Shown here piece by piece: positions 1 to 5,734 of a DNA stretch of 5,947 bases (position 1 is its first letter; every line of letters begins with the position of its first letter). The DNA lies in the NCBI GenBank assembly GCA_946547205.1, contig CAMNPA010000093.1:1-5947 (forward strand). Direction: 5' to 3'. This DNA is from an uncultured Selenomonadales bacterium. GTDB lineage: Bacteria > Bacillota > Negativicutes > Selenomonadales > Selenomonadaceae. Position numbers and translations under genes: made by a program. Below the pieces are notes generated by a model. That model searched no databases and was not told the origin of the DNA. It was given only the letters and a program-made list of their open reading frames with translations.

Positions 1-83
1 GCATCCGGCGACGCGGTCGGCGGCGGCGCGCGTCCATGCGCGCCGGGTCTCAATTTCTTTCAACGTGACTTTATCAACAACAC
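1..83. other. GC-rich edge segment with inverted repeat, no confident gene
   Basis: This is the sequence beyond the stop codon of the macrodomain gene. The first 50 bases hold 41 G or C, far above the rest of the window. An inverted repeat with 8-bp arms (24-31 and 38-45, loop GTCCAT) lies in it. On the minus strand one frame stays open from about 107 to the window edge and reads as helix-like, Arg/Ala-rich protein, but it has no ATG or GTG and no convincing ribosome binding site. On the plus strand frame 1 is open from the edge to a TAA at 85-87, so a convergent gene ending here is equally possible. No T-run follows the hairpin on the minus strand, so it is not a convincing terminator for the upstream genes. 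I cannot decide between a partial gene on either strand and a GC-rich repeat or mobile-element edge. Confidence 0.4.
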
Positions 84-854
84 CTAAAACATTGAGCGAT
101 AAATTTTCTCGTCAAGCTCTTTGAAGACGTTGAAGACAATTTCAAGCTCGCACGTCGCCAAAAAATTTTTCACGGTCGCAACGGCAATTTCAGCGGCACG
201 ACGATTCGGAAAGTGAAATTCGCCCGTCGATATGCAACAAAAGGCTACGCTCTTCAGATTGTGTTCAGCGGCAAGCGTCAAGCAAGATTCGTAGCAGGCG
301 GCAAGTAAATTTTCATCGGCAACGGTCGGCTCGCGATTTTCGGGAATAATCGGCCCGACGGTGTGCAAGATGAATTTGCTCGGCAGATTGAATGCCGGCG
401 TAATTTTCGCGTGACCGGTCGGCTCGTCGTGACCTTGCTCGCTCATGATTTTGTTGCACGTCGCGCGAAGTTGCAATCCTGCCGCAGAGTGAATCGCGTT
501 GTCAATGCAACCGTGCAGCGGAATGAAACAGCCCAAAAGTTTTTCGTTGGCGGCGTTGACAATCGCATCGACTTCAAGGCGTGTGATGTCTCCGCGCCAA
601 ATTTTTATGTGCGGTGCGACGTTCGGGATGTCGGAAATTTTTACAATGCCGCGCTCTTGAACTTCAGCCGATAACAATTCGTCTTGAAGTCGCAGAAATT
701 TTTCATCAAAATTCATCGGCGGACAAACGTTCATCAACGCGCGCAAAAGTTTTCGTTGAGCAGTCACGTCGGCGGGAACATTGACGATTTTCAACTGCGG
801 AATCATGTTCAGCAGGCTCGCGTTCAAAAATTTTATCAGCGTCAATCGATTCAT
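84..854 (-). CDS. Zinc-dependent macrodomain protein-ADP-ribose hydrolase
   Basis: Predicted cytoplasmic hydrolase that removes ADP-ribose from protein, the eraser paired with the sirtuin encoded just upstream. The 256-residue protein has an N-terminal helical extension (about 1-80) and a macrodomain (about 82-250). Visible motifs are GDI (88-90), the ADP-ribose loop NAAN (100-103), the signature GCFIPLHGCIDNAIH (108-122) and the phosphate loop ISTGEF (208-213). C109, H114 and C116 match the zinc ligands of the Zn-macro subclass known from Staphylococcus aureus and Streptococcus pyogenes; length and N-terminal extension also match those roughly 270-residue proteins. The ATG overlaps the sirtuin TGA by four bases (ATGA), which fixes the start and implies translational coupling; AAGG lies just upstream, and a stronger GGAGGT lies 13 bases away. 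No terminator is visible after its TAG. Family assignment is firm; substrate is inferred from relatives. Confidence 0.93.
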   Translation of the reverse strand: MNRLTLIKFLNASLLNMIPQLKIVNVPADVTAQRKLLRALMNVCPPMNFDEKFLRLQDELLSAEVQERGIVKISDIPNVAPHIKIWRGDITRLEVDAIVNAANEKLLGCFIPLHGCIDNAIHSAAGLQLRATCNKIMSEQGHDEPTGHAKITPAFNLPSKFILHTVGPIIPENREPTVADENLLAACYESCLTLAAEHNLKSVAFCCISTGEFHFPNRRAAEIAVATVKNFLATCELEIVFNVFKELDEKIYRSMF

Positions 855-1681
855 AAAGCCTTCAACACCTCCGAAATGTCCGCGTCGATTGTCAAACTCT
901 GCGCGGCAATTTCATCAGGAACGAATGCTTGACCTTTGTTAATGCAGACGTAATGCGCCTTCGGATTCGCCGCCGTGAATCGCCAAAACGGATATTTGAT
1001 GATGCCGGGCGTGTTGCCGCCGACGCCGAGTTCAAGATAAACAATGTCGCCCGCCGCATAAGTTTTCAAAAATTTTTCGTAGCGATAAGCCGCCGCGTGC
1101 CAACCCGAATCCTCAACAAATTTGTCGTCACTGCGAAGGTTGAGCGTCATAATCTCGCCGCACTTCGGACAACGCGGAAACAATTTTTTCGGGACACGCA
1201 AATTTTTCTGCGCGGCAATCATCTCGCGAACGGTCTGCTCATTGTCGTAAGTTTTATTGTGGCACGGCGTCGAACATTGAAACAAACCGTAATCGCCCTG
1301 CGTGTAAAAGAGTCGCGTCTTATCGAAACCGTTGAGCAAAAATAAATGGTCTACGTTTGTCGTCAGCACAAAAAAATTCTTATCGCGAACAAGCTCCAAA
1401 AGTTTTCGGTAAGTTGCATTCGGCGGAAGGTCATAACGATTATAAAAAATGTTGCGGCTCCAATAAGCCCAAAACTCTTCGGGCGTGGCAAAAGGATAGA
1501 ATCCGCCGCTGTACATGTCGTGAAAGCCGTAAGCCGCCTCGAAGTCCGCGAAATATTTTCTGAAGCGTTCACCGTCATAAGTGTAGCCCGCCGCCGTCGA
1601 AAGTCCCGCGCCTGCTCCGATTAAAATATTTTTCGCGCCGTGAAGAATTTCTTTCAACTCGGCAATTTTTTCCGTCAACAT
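851..1681 (-). CDS. SirTM (class M) sirtuin, predicted protein ADP-ribosyltransferase
   Basis: A 276-residue Sir2-fold, NAD-dependent enzyme. It shows the NAD-binding GAGAGLSTAAG (22-32), the TTNVD strand (107-111), and a zinc ribbon with cysteines 136, 140, 171 and 174. In ordinary sirtuin deacylases a histidine base precedes the conserved glycine; here the motif reads TQGD, with Q128 at that place. His-to-Gln at this site is the mark of the SirTM class, which in S. aureus and S. pyogenes ADP-ribosylates a lipoylated GcvH-like carrier rather than deacetylating. R183 in the NLRSDD stretch may be the accessory arginine of that class. The chosen ATG shares one base with the alr stop (TGATG) and follows GGAGG by nine bases; a TTG three bases upstream, with a six-base spacing, is an alternative. 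The gene runs into the macrodomain gene with a 4-base overlap, so writer and eraser are co-expressed. Its protein target is not identifiable here. Confidence 0.92.
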   Translation of the reverse strand: MLTEKIAELKEILHGAKNILIGAGAGLSTAAGYTYDGERFRKYFADFEAAYGFHDMYSGGFYPFATPEEFWAYWSRNIFYNRYDLPPNATYRKLLELVRDKNFFVLTTNVDHLFLLNGFDKTRLFYTQGDYGLFQCSTPCHNKTYDNEQTVREMIAAQKNLRVPKKLFPRCPKCGEIMTLNLRSDDKFVEDSGWHAAAYRYEKFLKTYAAGDIVYLELGVGGNTPGIIKYPFWRFTAANPKAHYVCINKGQAFVPDEIAAQSLTIDADISEVLKAL

Positions 1682-2796
1682 CAATCAAAGCCTCCAACGT
1701 TAATTCTCGGCACTCGCGCTGAAATTAGACAAGTGACCTCGTAATTTATCGTTTGCAAATGATTCGCGGCGTCATCAATCGTCACGGCATCTGAACCGAA
1801 CAAAATCACTTCGTCGCCAACTGAAACGCCGTCAATGTCCGTCACGTCAATCATCGTCTGATCCATGCAAATTCTTCCGGCAATCGGCGCAAGTTGTCCG
1901 CGAATGTCGACGTGAAAATTTTTGTAGGCGCGAATGTAACCGTCGGCGTAACCAATCGGCAACGTGGCAATCAACGACTCGCGACGCGCAACAAATTCGC
2001 GACCGTAACCAATCGACGTGCCCGCAGGAATTTTTTTCAGCTGAACAATTCGCGCGATGAGTTTCATTGCAGGACGAAGTTCAATCGTGCGGCGAACGTT
2101 CGGAGCAGGATAAAGCCCGTAAGTGATAATTCCGGCTCGCACCATGTCAAAATGCGCCTCTGGTATGTCGAGAATCGCGGCTGATTCGGCAAGGTGGACA
2201 ATCTTCAACGTGACGCCTGCCTCGCGAATTTTTCTTGCAACGTCGGAGAAAATTTCAATCTGTCGGCGCGTGAAAGTCCTGTCGTCATTGTCGGCGTCGG
2301 CGAAGTGCGAAAACATTCCTTCAAGCTCAACGTTCGGCAGACGAGAAATTTCAACGGCAAGCGCGACAGCCTCATCAGCGGCGACTCCGATACGTCCCAT
2401 GCCCGTTTCAACCTTCAAGTGAACTTTGGCGAACTTGTCTTGAGCGACGGCGGCGGCAGAAATTTTTTTCGCAAGCTCTAAATCGGCAACGGCGGCAGTT
2501 AAATCATTCGCAACGACAACTTCGGCGGCAGTCGACGGAATCAATCCGAGAATCAGAATCGGCAAAACAAAATCTGCGCGGCGAAGTTCCAAGCCTTCAT
2601 CGACGGTTGCAACCGCCAAAAAATCCGCACCGCACTCGACAGCGATTTTTGAAACGGCAAGCGCACCGTGCCCGTAAGCATCGGCTTTGACGACCGCACA
2701 GAGTTTGACCGCAGAATTAACATGACGACGAATTTCCGTCAGATTGTGGCGTATGGCGTCAAGATTTATCTCGGCGCGAACATCACGAAAAATCAT
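1681..2796 (-). CDS. alr: Alanine racemase (PLP-dependent)
   Basis: Interconverts L- and D-alanine in the cytoplasm, supplying D-Ala for the peptidoglycan stem peptide. The 371-residue length is typical. The N-terminal TIM-barrel carries AVVKADAYGHG, with K37 as the Schiff-base lysine for PLP. The motif KVETGMGRIG (128-137) and the RAGIITYGLYP stretch (220-230) are family hallmarks. The C-terminal beta domain contains SIGYGREF with the catalytic tyrosine at Y264, and the conserved CMDQ at 310-313. The ATG is fixed by an AAGGAGGT six bases upstream. A strong intrinsic terminator hairpin sits just before that site, so expression probably depends on read-through or attenuation rather than on a local promoter. 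The TGA overlaps the sirtuin start. Neighbouring a DD-carboxypeptidase makes functional sense, since both enzymes handle the D-Ala of the cell wall. Confidence 0.98.
   Translation of the reverse strand: MIFRDVRAEINLDAIRHNLTEIRRHVNSAVKLCAVVKADAYGHGALAVSKIAVECGADFLAVATVDEGLELRRADFVLPILILGLIPSTAAEVVVANDLTAAVADLELAKKISAAAVAQDKFAKVHLKVETGMGRIGVAADEAVALAVEISRLPNVELEGMFSHFADADNDDRTFTRRQIEIFSDVARKIREAGVTLKIVHLAESAAILDIPEAHFDMVRAGIITYGLYPAPNVRRTIELRPAMKLIARIVQLKKIPAGTSIGYGREFVARRESLIATLPIGYADGYIRAYKNFHVDIRGQLAPIAGRICMDQTMIDVTDIDGVSVGDEVILFGSDAVTIDDAANHLQTINYEVTCLISARVPRINVGGFD
1691..1695 (-). promoter_or_regulatory. Shine-Dalgarno site of the sirtuin gene, inside alr
   Basis: GGAGG lies within the last codons of alr (the Gly-Gly codons before Phe-Asp-stop). 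It is nine bases from the ATG at 1681 and six from a TTG at 1684, so both starts are physically possible; ATG is preferred by codon. Its position inside alr means sirtuin translation is expected to depend on the alr transcript. Confidence 0.7.
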
Positions 2797-2802
2797 TTCA
2801 AG

Positions 2803-2810
2803 ACCTCCTT
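2803..2810 (-). promoter_or_regulatory. Shine-Dalgarno site of alr
   Basis: AAGGAGGT is a near-perfect ribosome binding site, six bases before the alr ATG. It begins only three bases after the T-run of the upstream terminator hairpin, which leaves no space for a promoter between them. Confidence 0.85.
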
Positions 2811-2813
2811 GGC

Positions 2814-2845
2814 AAAAAAAATTTCCCGCGACAAAACGTCCGGGA
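2814..2845 (-). terminator. Intrinsic terminator after the DD-carboxypeptidase gene
   Basis: Read on the minus strand, TCCCGGAC pairs with GTC-G-CGGGA: eight base pairs with one bulged G and a GTTTT loop. AAA and then eight Ts follow. It starts 14 bases after the dacA/dacF stop. Hairpin and U-run together are a textbook rho-independent terminator, and being jammed against the alr ribosome binding site it could also act as an attenuator for alr. Confidence 0.85.
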
Positions 2846-2859
2846 TTTTTCTCAACGTC

Positions 2860-4002
2860 TCAACCGATAAGCGACGAGGCAATAGACACGAACAACGAGC
2901 CAATGCTAAAACCTTCGTCAACGTCTCTCATTGCGACAAGCGGCATACGCGCGACAGGTTTGCCGTCGTAACGGAGAATTGCCTCGCCCAAAACGTCGCC
3001 TTCATGAATGCCTTTGCCCGCGTCAACAACTCGCGGCACGTCGTAAGTCACCTTCAAAAGTTTAGGGTCTTCATTAGCCATCAGCGGGAAATTTAAATTC
3101 TCCTTGACACCGACGCTTAGAGTAGCTCTCTTGCCGCCGCGCACGAAAACAGTTTTTTCAACCTGCTCCTTGTCAATGCCGTTGACCATGCGCACGCGTT
3201 CAAAGCCGTAATTCAAAAGCTCCGTGGCGTCAACGAAACGAGTATTGCTGTCGGGCGAATGCATTATCACCGCGATAAGTTCAATGTCGCCGCGTTTGGC
3301 AGACGCCGCAAGACATCCTGCCGCCGCAACAGTCCAGCCGGTCTTTATGCCGTTCGCGCCCTTGTACGTGCTCAAAAGTTGATTCGTGTTGTTGAGTTCC
3401 GCAAATTTTTCTTTCGGGCTTATCCAACGAATCGACGTGTGATTGGTCGCGACAAGCTTACGGAAATTTTCGTTCTTCATGCAATAGGTGGCAATGCGCG
3501 CCATATCAGAGGCAGTCGAGTAGTGATTCGTCGCGGGCAGACCGTTTGGATTGACGAAGTGCGAATGCGTGCAACCAATTTCCGTCGCTTTATCGTTCAT
3601 CATTTTGGCGAACTGCGGAACGGAGCCGCCGACAGCTTGAGCAAGTGCAACCGCGCCGCCGTTTTCCGAAATGACCATAAGAGCCGTCATAACGTCCCAC
3701 GCGCTCAAGGTGTCGTTCTCGCCCCAAGTCAAGGCAACGTCTTCCGTAAATGCAACGTCGCGACTTATCCTAATCGTATCAGTTGGTTTAAGATTTTCCA
3801 ATGCAACGATGCACGTCAACATTTTTGTCATGCTTGCCGGCGGACGTTCGGTTTCTGCATTTTTCTCGTAAAGAATTCGTCCTGTTGATGCCTCGACGAG
3901 AATTGCAGAGTCCGCCAAAACTTTCAGCTCGCCCGCCGCTTGAACCAATGAATTCGCCGCAAAGACGACCGCAAAAATTATCGCCGCGAAAAAATTTTTC
4001 AT
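2860..4002 (-). CDS. dacF: D-alanyl-D-alanine carboxypeptidase (PBP5/DacF-like, S11 family)
   Basis: Secreted, membrane-attached penicillin-binding protein that trims the terminal D-Ala from peptidoglycan stem peptides. The 380-residue protein starts with a signal peptide (short n-region, hydrophobic 4-20, likely cleavage after VQA near residue 22). The serine-peptidase domain shows all three active-site boxes: SMTK (57-60, nucleophile S57), SEN (112-114) and KTG (220-222). A C-terminal beta domain (about 270-355) is followed by an amphipathic tail, FSIGSLFVSIASSLIG, that likely anchors it to the membrane. The ATG at 4002 is chosen over a GTG one codon earlier because AGGAGG is five bases from the ATG but only two from the GTG. 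The symbol could equally be dacA; the paralogue cannot be settled by eye. Upstream there is a hairpin and the tRNA-Pro gene, with no separate promoter seen. Confidence 0.96.
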   Translation of the reverse strand: MKNFFAAIIFAVVFAANSLVQAAGELKVLADSAILVEASTGRILYEKNAETERPPASMTKMLTCIVALENLKPTDTIRISRDVAFTEDVALTWGENDTLSAWDVMTALMVISENGGAVALAQAVGGSVPQFAKMMNDKATEIGCTHSHFVNPNGLPATNHYSTASDMARIATYCMKNENFRKLVATNHTSIRWISPKEKFAELNNTNQLLSTYKGANGIKTGWTVAAAGCLAASAKRGDIELIAVIMHSPDSNTRFVDATELLNYGFERVRMVNGIDKEQVEKTVFVRGGKRATLSVGVKENLNFPLMANEDPKLLKVTYDVPRVVDAGKGIHEGDVLGEAILRYDGKPVARMPLVAMRDVDEGFSIGSLFVSIASSLIG

Positions 4003-4007
4003 CACTG

Positions 4008-4013
4008 CCTCCT
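4008..4013 (-). promoter_or_regulatory. Shine-Dalgarno site of dacA/dacF
   Basis: AGGAGG lies five bases before the ATG at 4002. A GTG at 4005 would leave only two bases of spacing, so this site decides the start in favour of the ATG. Confidence 0.8.
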
Positions 4014-4050
4014 AAAACACTAAAGGCGGAAGTTCCTGCACCTCCGCCTA
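4014..4050 (-). terminator. Hairpin after tRNA-Pro, probable weak terminator
   Basis: On the minus strand AGGCGGAGG (49 to 41 of the 4000s) pairs with CTTCCGCCT (4032-4024) through nine pairs, one a G-U, around an eight-base loop. The wobble pair forms only in minus-strand RNA; on the plus strand it would be an A-C mismatch, which supports function in this direction. The following sequence TTAGTGTTTT is only moderately T-rich, so termination of the tRNA transcript may be partial and may allow transcription into dacA/dacF. Confidence 0.6.
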
Positions 4051-4064
4051 AAAATTTTCTATGT

Positions 4065-4141
4065 TGGTCGGAACGACGAGACTTGAACTCACGACCTCTT
4101 CCACCCCAAGGAAGCGCTCTCCCAAACTGAGCTACGTCCCG
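4065..4141 (-). tRNA. tRNA-Pro (anticodon GGG)
   Basis: A complete 77-base cloverleaf with encoded CCA. The acceptor stem CGGGACG pairs with CGTTCCG (one G-U), and C1-G72 with A73 fits bacterial proline tRNAs. The D stem is GCTC/GAGC. The anticodon stem is CTTCC/GGAAG with loop TTGGGGT, so the anticodon is GGG, which reads CCC and CCU. The variable loop is five bases, and the T arm is GTGAG-TTCAAGT-CTCGT with two G-U pairs at its base. It lies between jag and the carboxypeptidase gene, has its own promoter immediately upstream, and is followed by a hairpin. Confidence 0.96.
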
Positions 4142-4151
4142 AACGCCTTGC

Positions 4152-4180
4152 ACTTTAACACACCTTGAAAAATTTTGCAA
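4152..4180 (-). promoter_or_regulatory. Sigma-70 promoter of tRNA-Pro
   Basis: On the minus strand a -35 TTGCAA (4175-4180) is separated by exactly 17 bases from a -10 TAAAGT (4152-4157), with a TGT extended -10 directly before it. Transcription would start near 4145, about four bases before the mature tRNA. It fills most of the 56-base gap after jag and is the only convincing promoter in the window. Confidence 0.7.
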
Positions 4181-4197
4181 GAACTTTTTTTATGAGC

Positions 4198-5028
4198 TTA
4201 TCTCCTGCCGCGTTTGACAGGCGAAACGATGACATAACGATAAGGCTCCTCGCCCGCGCTGTGAGTTTCGACGCGATCATTTTCTTGCAGGACGGTATGA
4301 ATAATTTTTCGCTCGTGACGATTCATCGCCTCAAGTCGAACGTCTTTGCGAGTTTTAATCGCGCGGTCGGCAACACCTTTGGCAAGTTTGGTAAGCGCAA
4401 CTTCGCGGCGGTGACGATAATTTTCAACGTCAAGCGTGAAGTGAATCTTGTCTTCCGATTTGCGATTGACAGCCAAATTCAAAAGGTATTGCAATGCGTC
4501 GAGCGATTGCCCGCGTCTGCCGATTAACACGCCCAAATTTTTGCCGATTAGATTGAAAATGAAACCGTCCTCTGCCGCGTCGATGACTTCGATTTCAATT
4601 TCCATGCCCATTGCCGAGAAAACGTCTTGCAGAAATTTTTTCGCCGATTCGACAGCTTTGTCGCGGTCAACGGGCTCCGGCTCCGATTTTTCTTCGACGA
4701 CGGGCGACGGTTCCAAAACCGGCTCAAATTCTTTGACGGGCTCATTAACGGGCTCTTCAACGATTTCCTCAACCGTTTCCGCGACTGATTCTTTGACGGC
4801 AGGAACTTCGACTTGCCGCGCAGGTTCCGAGACTTTTACGGGCGGCACAATTTCTTTGACTGTGGCACGAATTTTCGCGGGAGTTTCGCCGAGCAGTCCG
4901 AAGAATTTTCTTGCCGGTGTCTGCAAAATTTCGACCTCAAGATCGCTTTCTGAAACGCCGAGTTCAGCGACTGCCGCTTGAATTGCCTCGTCGATTGTCT
5001 TGCCGGTCTTCTCAATAACTTTCGCCAT
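4198..5028 (-). CDS. jag: Jag/KhpB RNA-binding protein (Jag_N-KH-R3H)
   Basis: Cytoplasmic RNA-binding protein (Jag, also called KhpB or EloR), linked in Firmicutes to control of cell elongation and wall synthesis, usually as a partner of KhpA. The 276-residue protein shows a Jag_N domain (about 1-57, with the KKFFGLLG-like segment KFFGLLGETPAKI), an acidic Glu/Pro/Val-rich linker (about 62-122, with repeated EPV units), a KH domain whose GxxG loop is GRRG (170-173), and a C-terminal R3H domain with R240-x3-H244 and the closing PYRYVIVSP strand. The ATG directly abuts the yidC TAA with no gap, and AAGGAGGT lies seven bases upstream inside the end of yidC, so the two are translationally linked. 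No strong terminator is seen between jag and the tRNA promoter. Confidence 0.96.
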   Translation of the reverse strand: MAKVIEKTGKTIDEAIQAAVAELGVSESDLEVEILQTPARKFFGLLGETPAKIRATVKEIVPPVKVSEPARQVEVPAVKESVAETVEEIVEEPVNEPVKEFEPVLEPSPVVEEKSEPEPVDRDKAVESAKKFLQDVFSAMGMEIEIEVIDAAEDGFIFNLIGKNLGVLIGRRGQSLDALQYLLNLAVNRKSEDKIHFTLDVENYRHRREVALTKLAKGVADRAIKTRKDVRLEAMNRHERKIIHTVLQENDRVETHSAGEEPYRYVIVSPVKRGRR

Positions 5029-5706
5029 TTAAGCAACCTCCTTGCCGTCTTCCTGTCGATTCGTCCACCACTGTTGAACGATCTGCACGACATTCATCGT
5101 CACCCAATAGAGCACGAGCCCTGCGGGGAATTGCAAACTTATCCAGCCGATAAACAACGGCATAATAATCATCATAACTTTCATTTGCTGATTGGCGTCG
5201 CCGCTTGTGGACATCATCTTTTGCTGAAGGAAGGTCGTTGCCGCCGAAAGGAAAGGCAGTGCGTAAGTCGGGTCGGGTTCGGACAAACTGGGCAGCCATG
5301 CAAATGACGGAGCCGCGCCGCCGTAGTCGAAACTGTAGAGCGTGTAATACATTCCCATCAAAATTGGCATTTGAATCAACATCGGCAAGCAGCCGGACAT
5401 TGGATTTGCGCCTTCTTTTTGATAAAGCTCCATCAATTTTTTTTGCATGACTTGCGGATTGTCCTTGTACTTTTCCTGCAACTTTTTCATCTGCGGTTGA
5501 ATTCGTTGCATCGCCTTCATGGATTGAAGTTGCTTTTTCGTGAGCGGATAGACTAAAATTTTTATCAAGATTGTAAGCAGGATTATTGCCAAACCGTAAC
5601 TGGGCACGCCGACAATTTCCGTCAGCGAATAGAGCACGTTGAGCACTGTTGCCATCAGATATTCTATCGGCGCGAAGATGCCGTCAAAAATTCCGGGTTC
5701 GTCCAA
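5029..5706 (-). CDS. yidC: YidC/Oxa1/SpoIIIJ membrane protein insertase
   Basis: Inner-membrane insertase and chaperone that works alone or with Sec. The 225-residue form lacks the large periplasmic domain of proteobacterial YidC. Hydrophobic segments lie near 12-34, 37-56, 101-126, 147-162 and a C-terminal pair around 175-211; a basic coiled cytoplasmic loop spans about 57-98. The conserved NPMSGCLPMLIQMPI segment starts at 101. K49 occupies the site where many YidCs carry the groove arginine. No lipobox or signal peptide is visible. The TTG at 5706 is preferred: it follows AAAGGA by nine bases and leaves the protein starting just before the first membrane segment, like relatives. An in-frame ATG at 5751 would give 240 residues and overlap yidD by 17 bases, with a ribosome site too close. 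Downstream, jag starts directly after the TAA. Confidence 0.95.
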   Translation of the reverse strand: MDEPGIFDGIFAPIEYLMATVLNVLYSLTEIVGVPSYGLAIILLTILIKILVYPLTKKQLQSMKAMQRIQPQMKKLQEKYKDNPQVMQKKLMELYQKEGANPMSGCLPMLIQMPILMGMYYTLYSFDYGGAAPSFAWLPSLSEPDPTYALPFLSAATTFLQQKMMSTSGDANQQMKVMMIIMPLFIGWISLQFPAGLVLYWVTMNVVQIVQQWWTNRQEDGKEVA

Positions 5707-5715
5707 AACATCACA

Positions 5716-5721
5716 TCCTTT
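5716..5721 (-). promoter_or_regulatory. Shine-Dalgarno site supporting a TTG start of yidC
   Basis: AAAGGA lies nine bases before an in-frame TTG at 5706. It falls in the 28-base gap after the yidD stop codon, the natural place for a ribosome site. The rival ATG at 5751 has only AGGCGG, about two bases away, inside yidD coding sequence. Confidence 0.55.
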
Positions 5722-5734
5722 GGTTAGCGGTTCA

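Noticed and set aside
24..45. Inverted repeat as terminator of the alr-sirtuin-macrodomain unit
   Set aside because: The stem is strong, but no T-run follows on the minus strand; GC-rich sequence continues instead.
929..1345. Plus-strand open frame of 138 codons opposite the sirtuin gene
   Set aside because: It is a shadow of the sirtuin coding frame, with no ribosome site and a composition unlike the real genes.
3259..3888. Long plus-strand open frame (209 codons) opposite the carboxypeptidase gene
   Set aside because: It lies wholly antisense to a gene with all three active-site motifs, has no ribosome site, and its product is Arg-rich and resembles no family.
4158..4190. CTTG...CAAG AT-rich dyad followed by a T-run on the plus strand, as a terminator
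   Set aside because: Only four pairs hold at the base before a mismatch, and no plus-strand gene ends there. The same bases are better explained as the tRNA promoter.
4669..4770. Repeated ACGGGCTC-like units as a DNA repeat array
   Set aside because: The units are irregular and correspond to the EPV-type repeats of the Jag linker, so this is low-complexity coding sequence, not a CRISPR or satellite array.
4448..4981. Plus-strand open frame rich in Ser/Thr opposite jag
   Set aside because: The Ser/Thr repeats are the complement of the Glu/Pro/Val linker of Jag; no start signal supports it.
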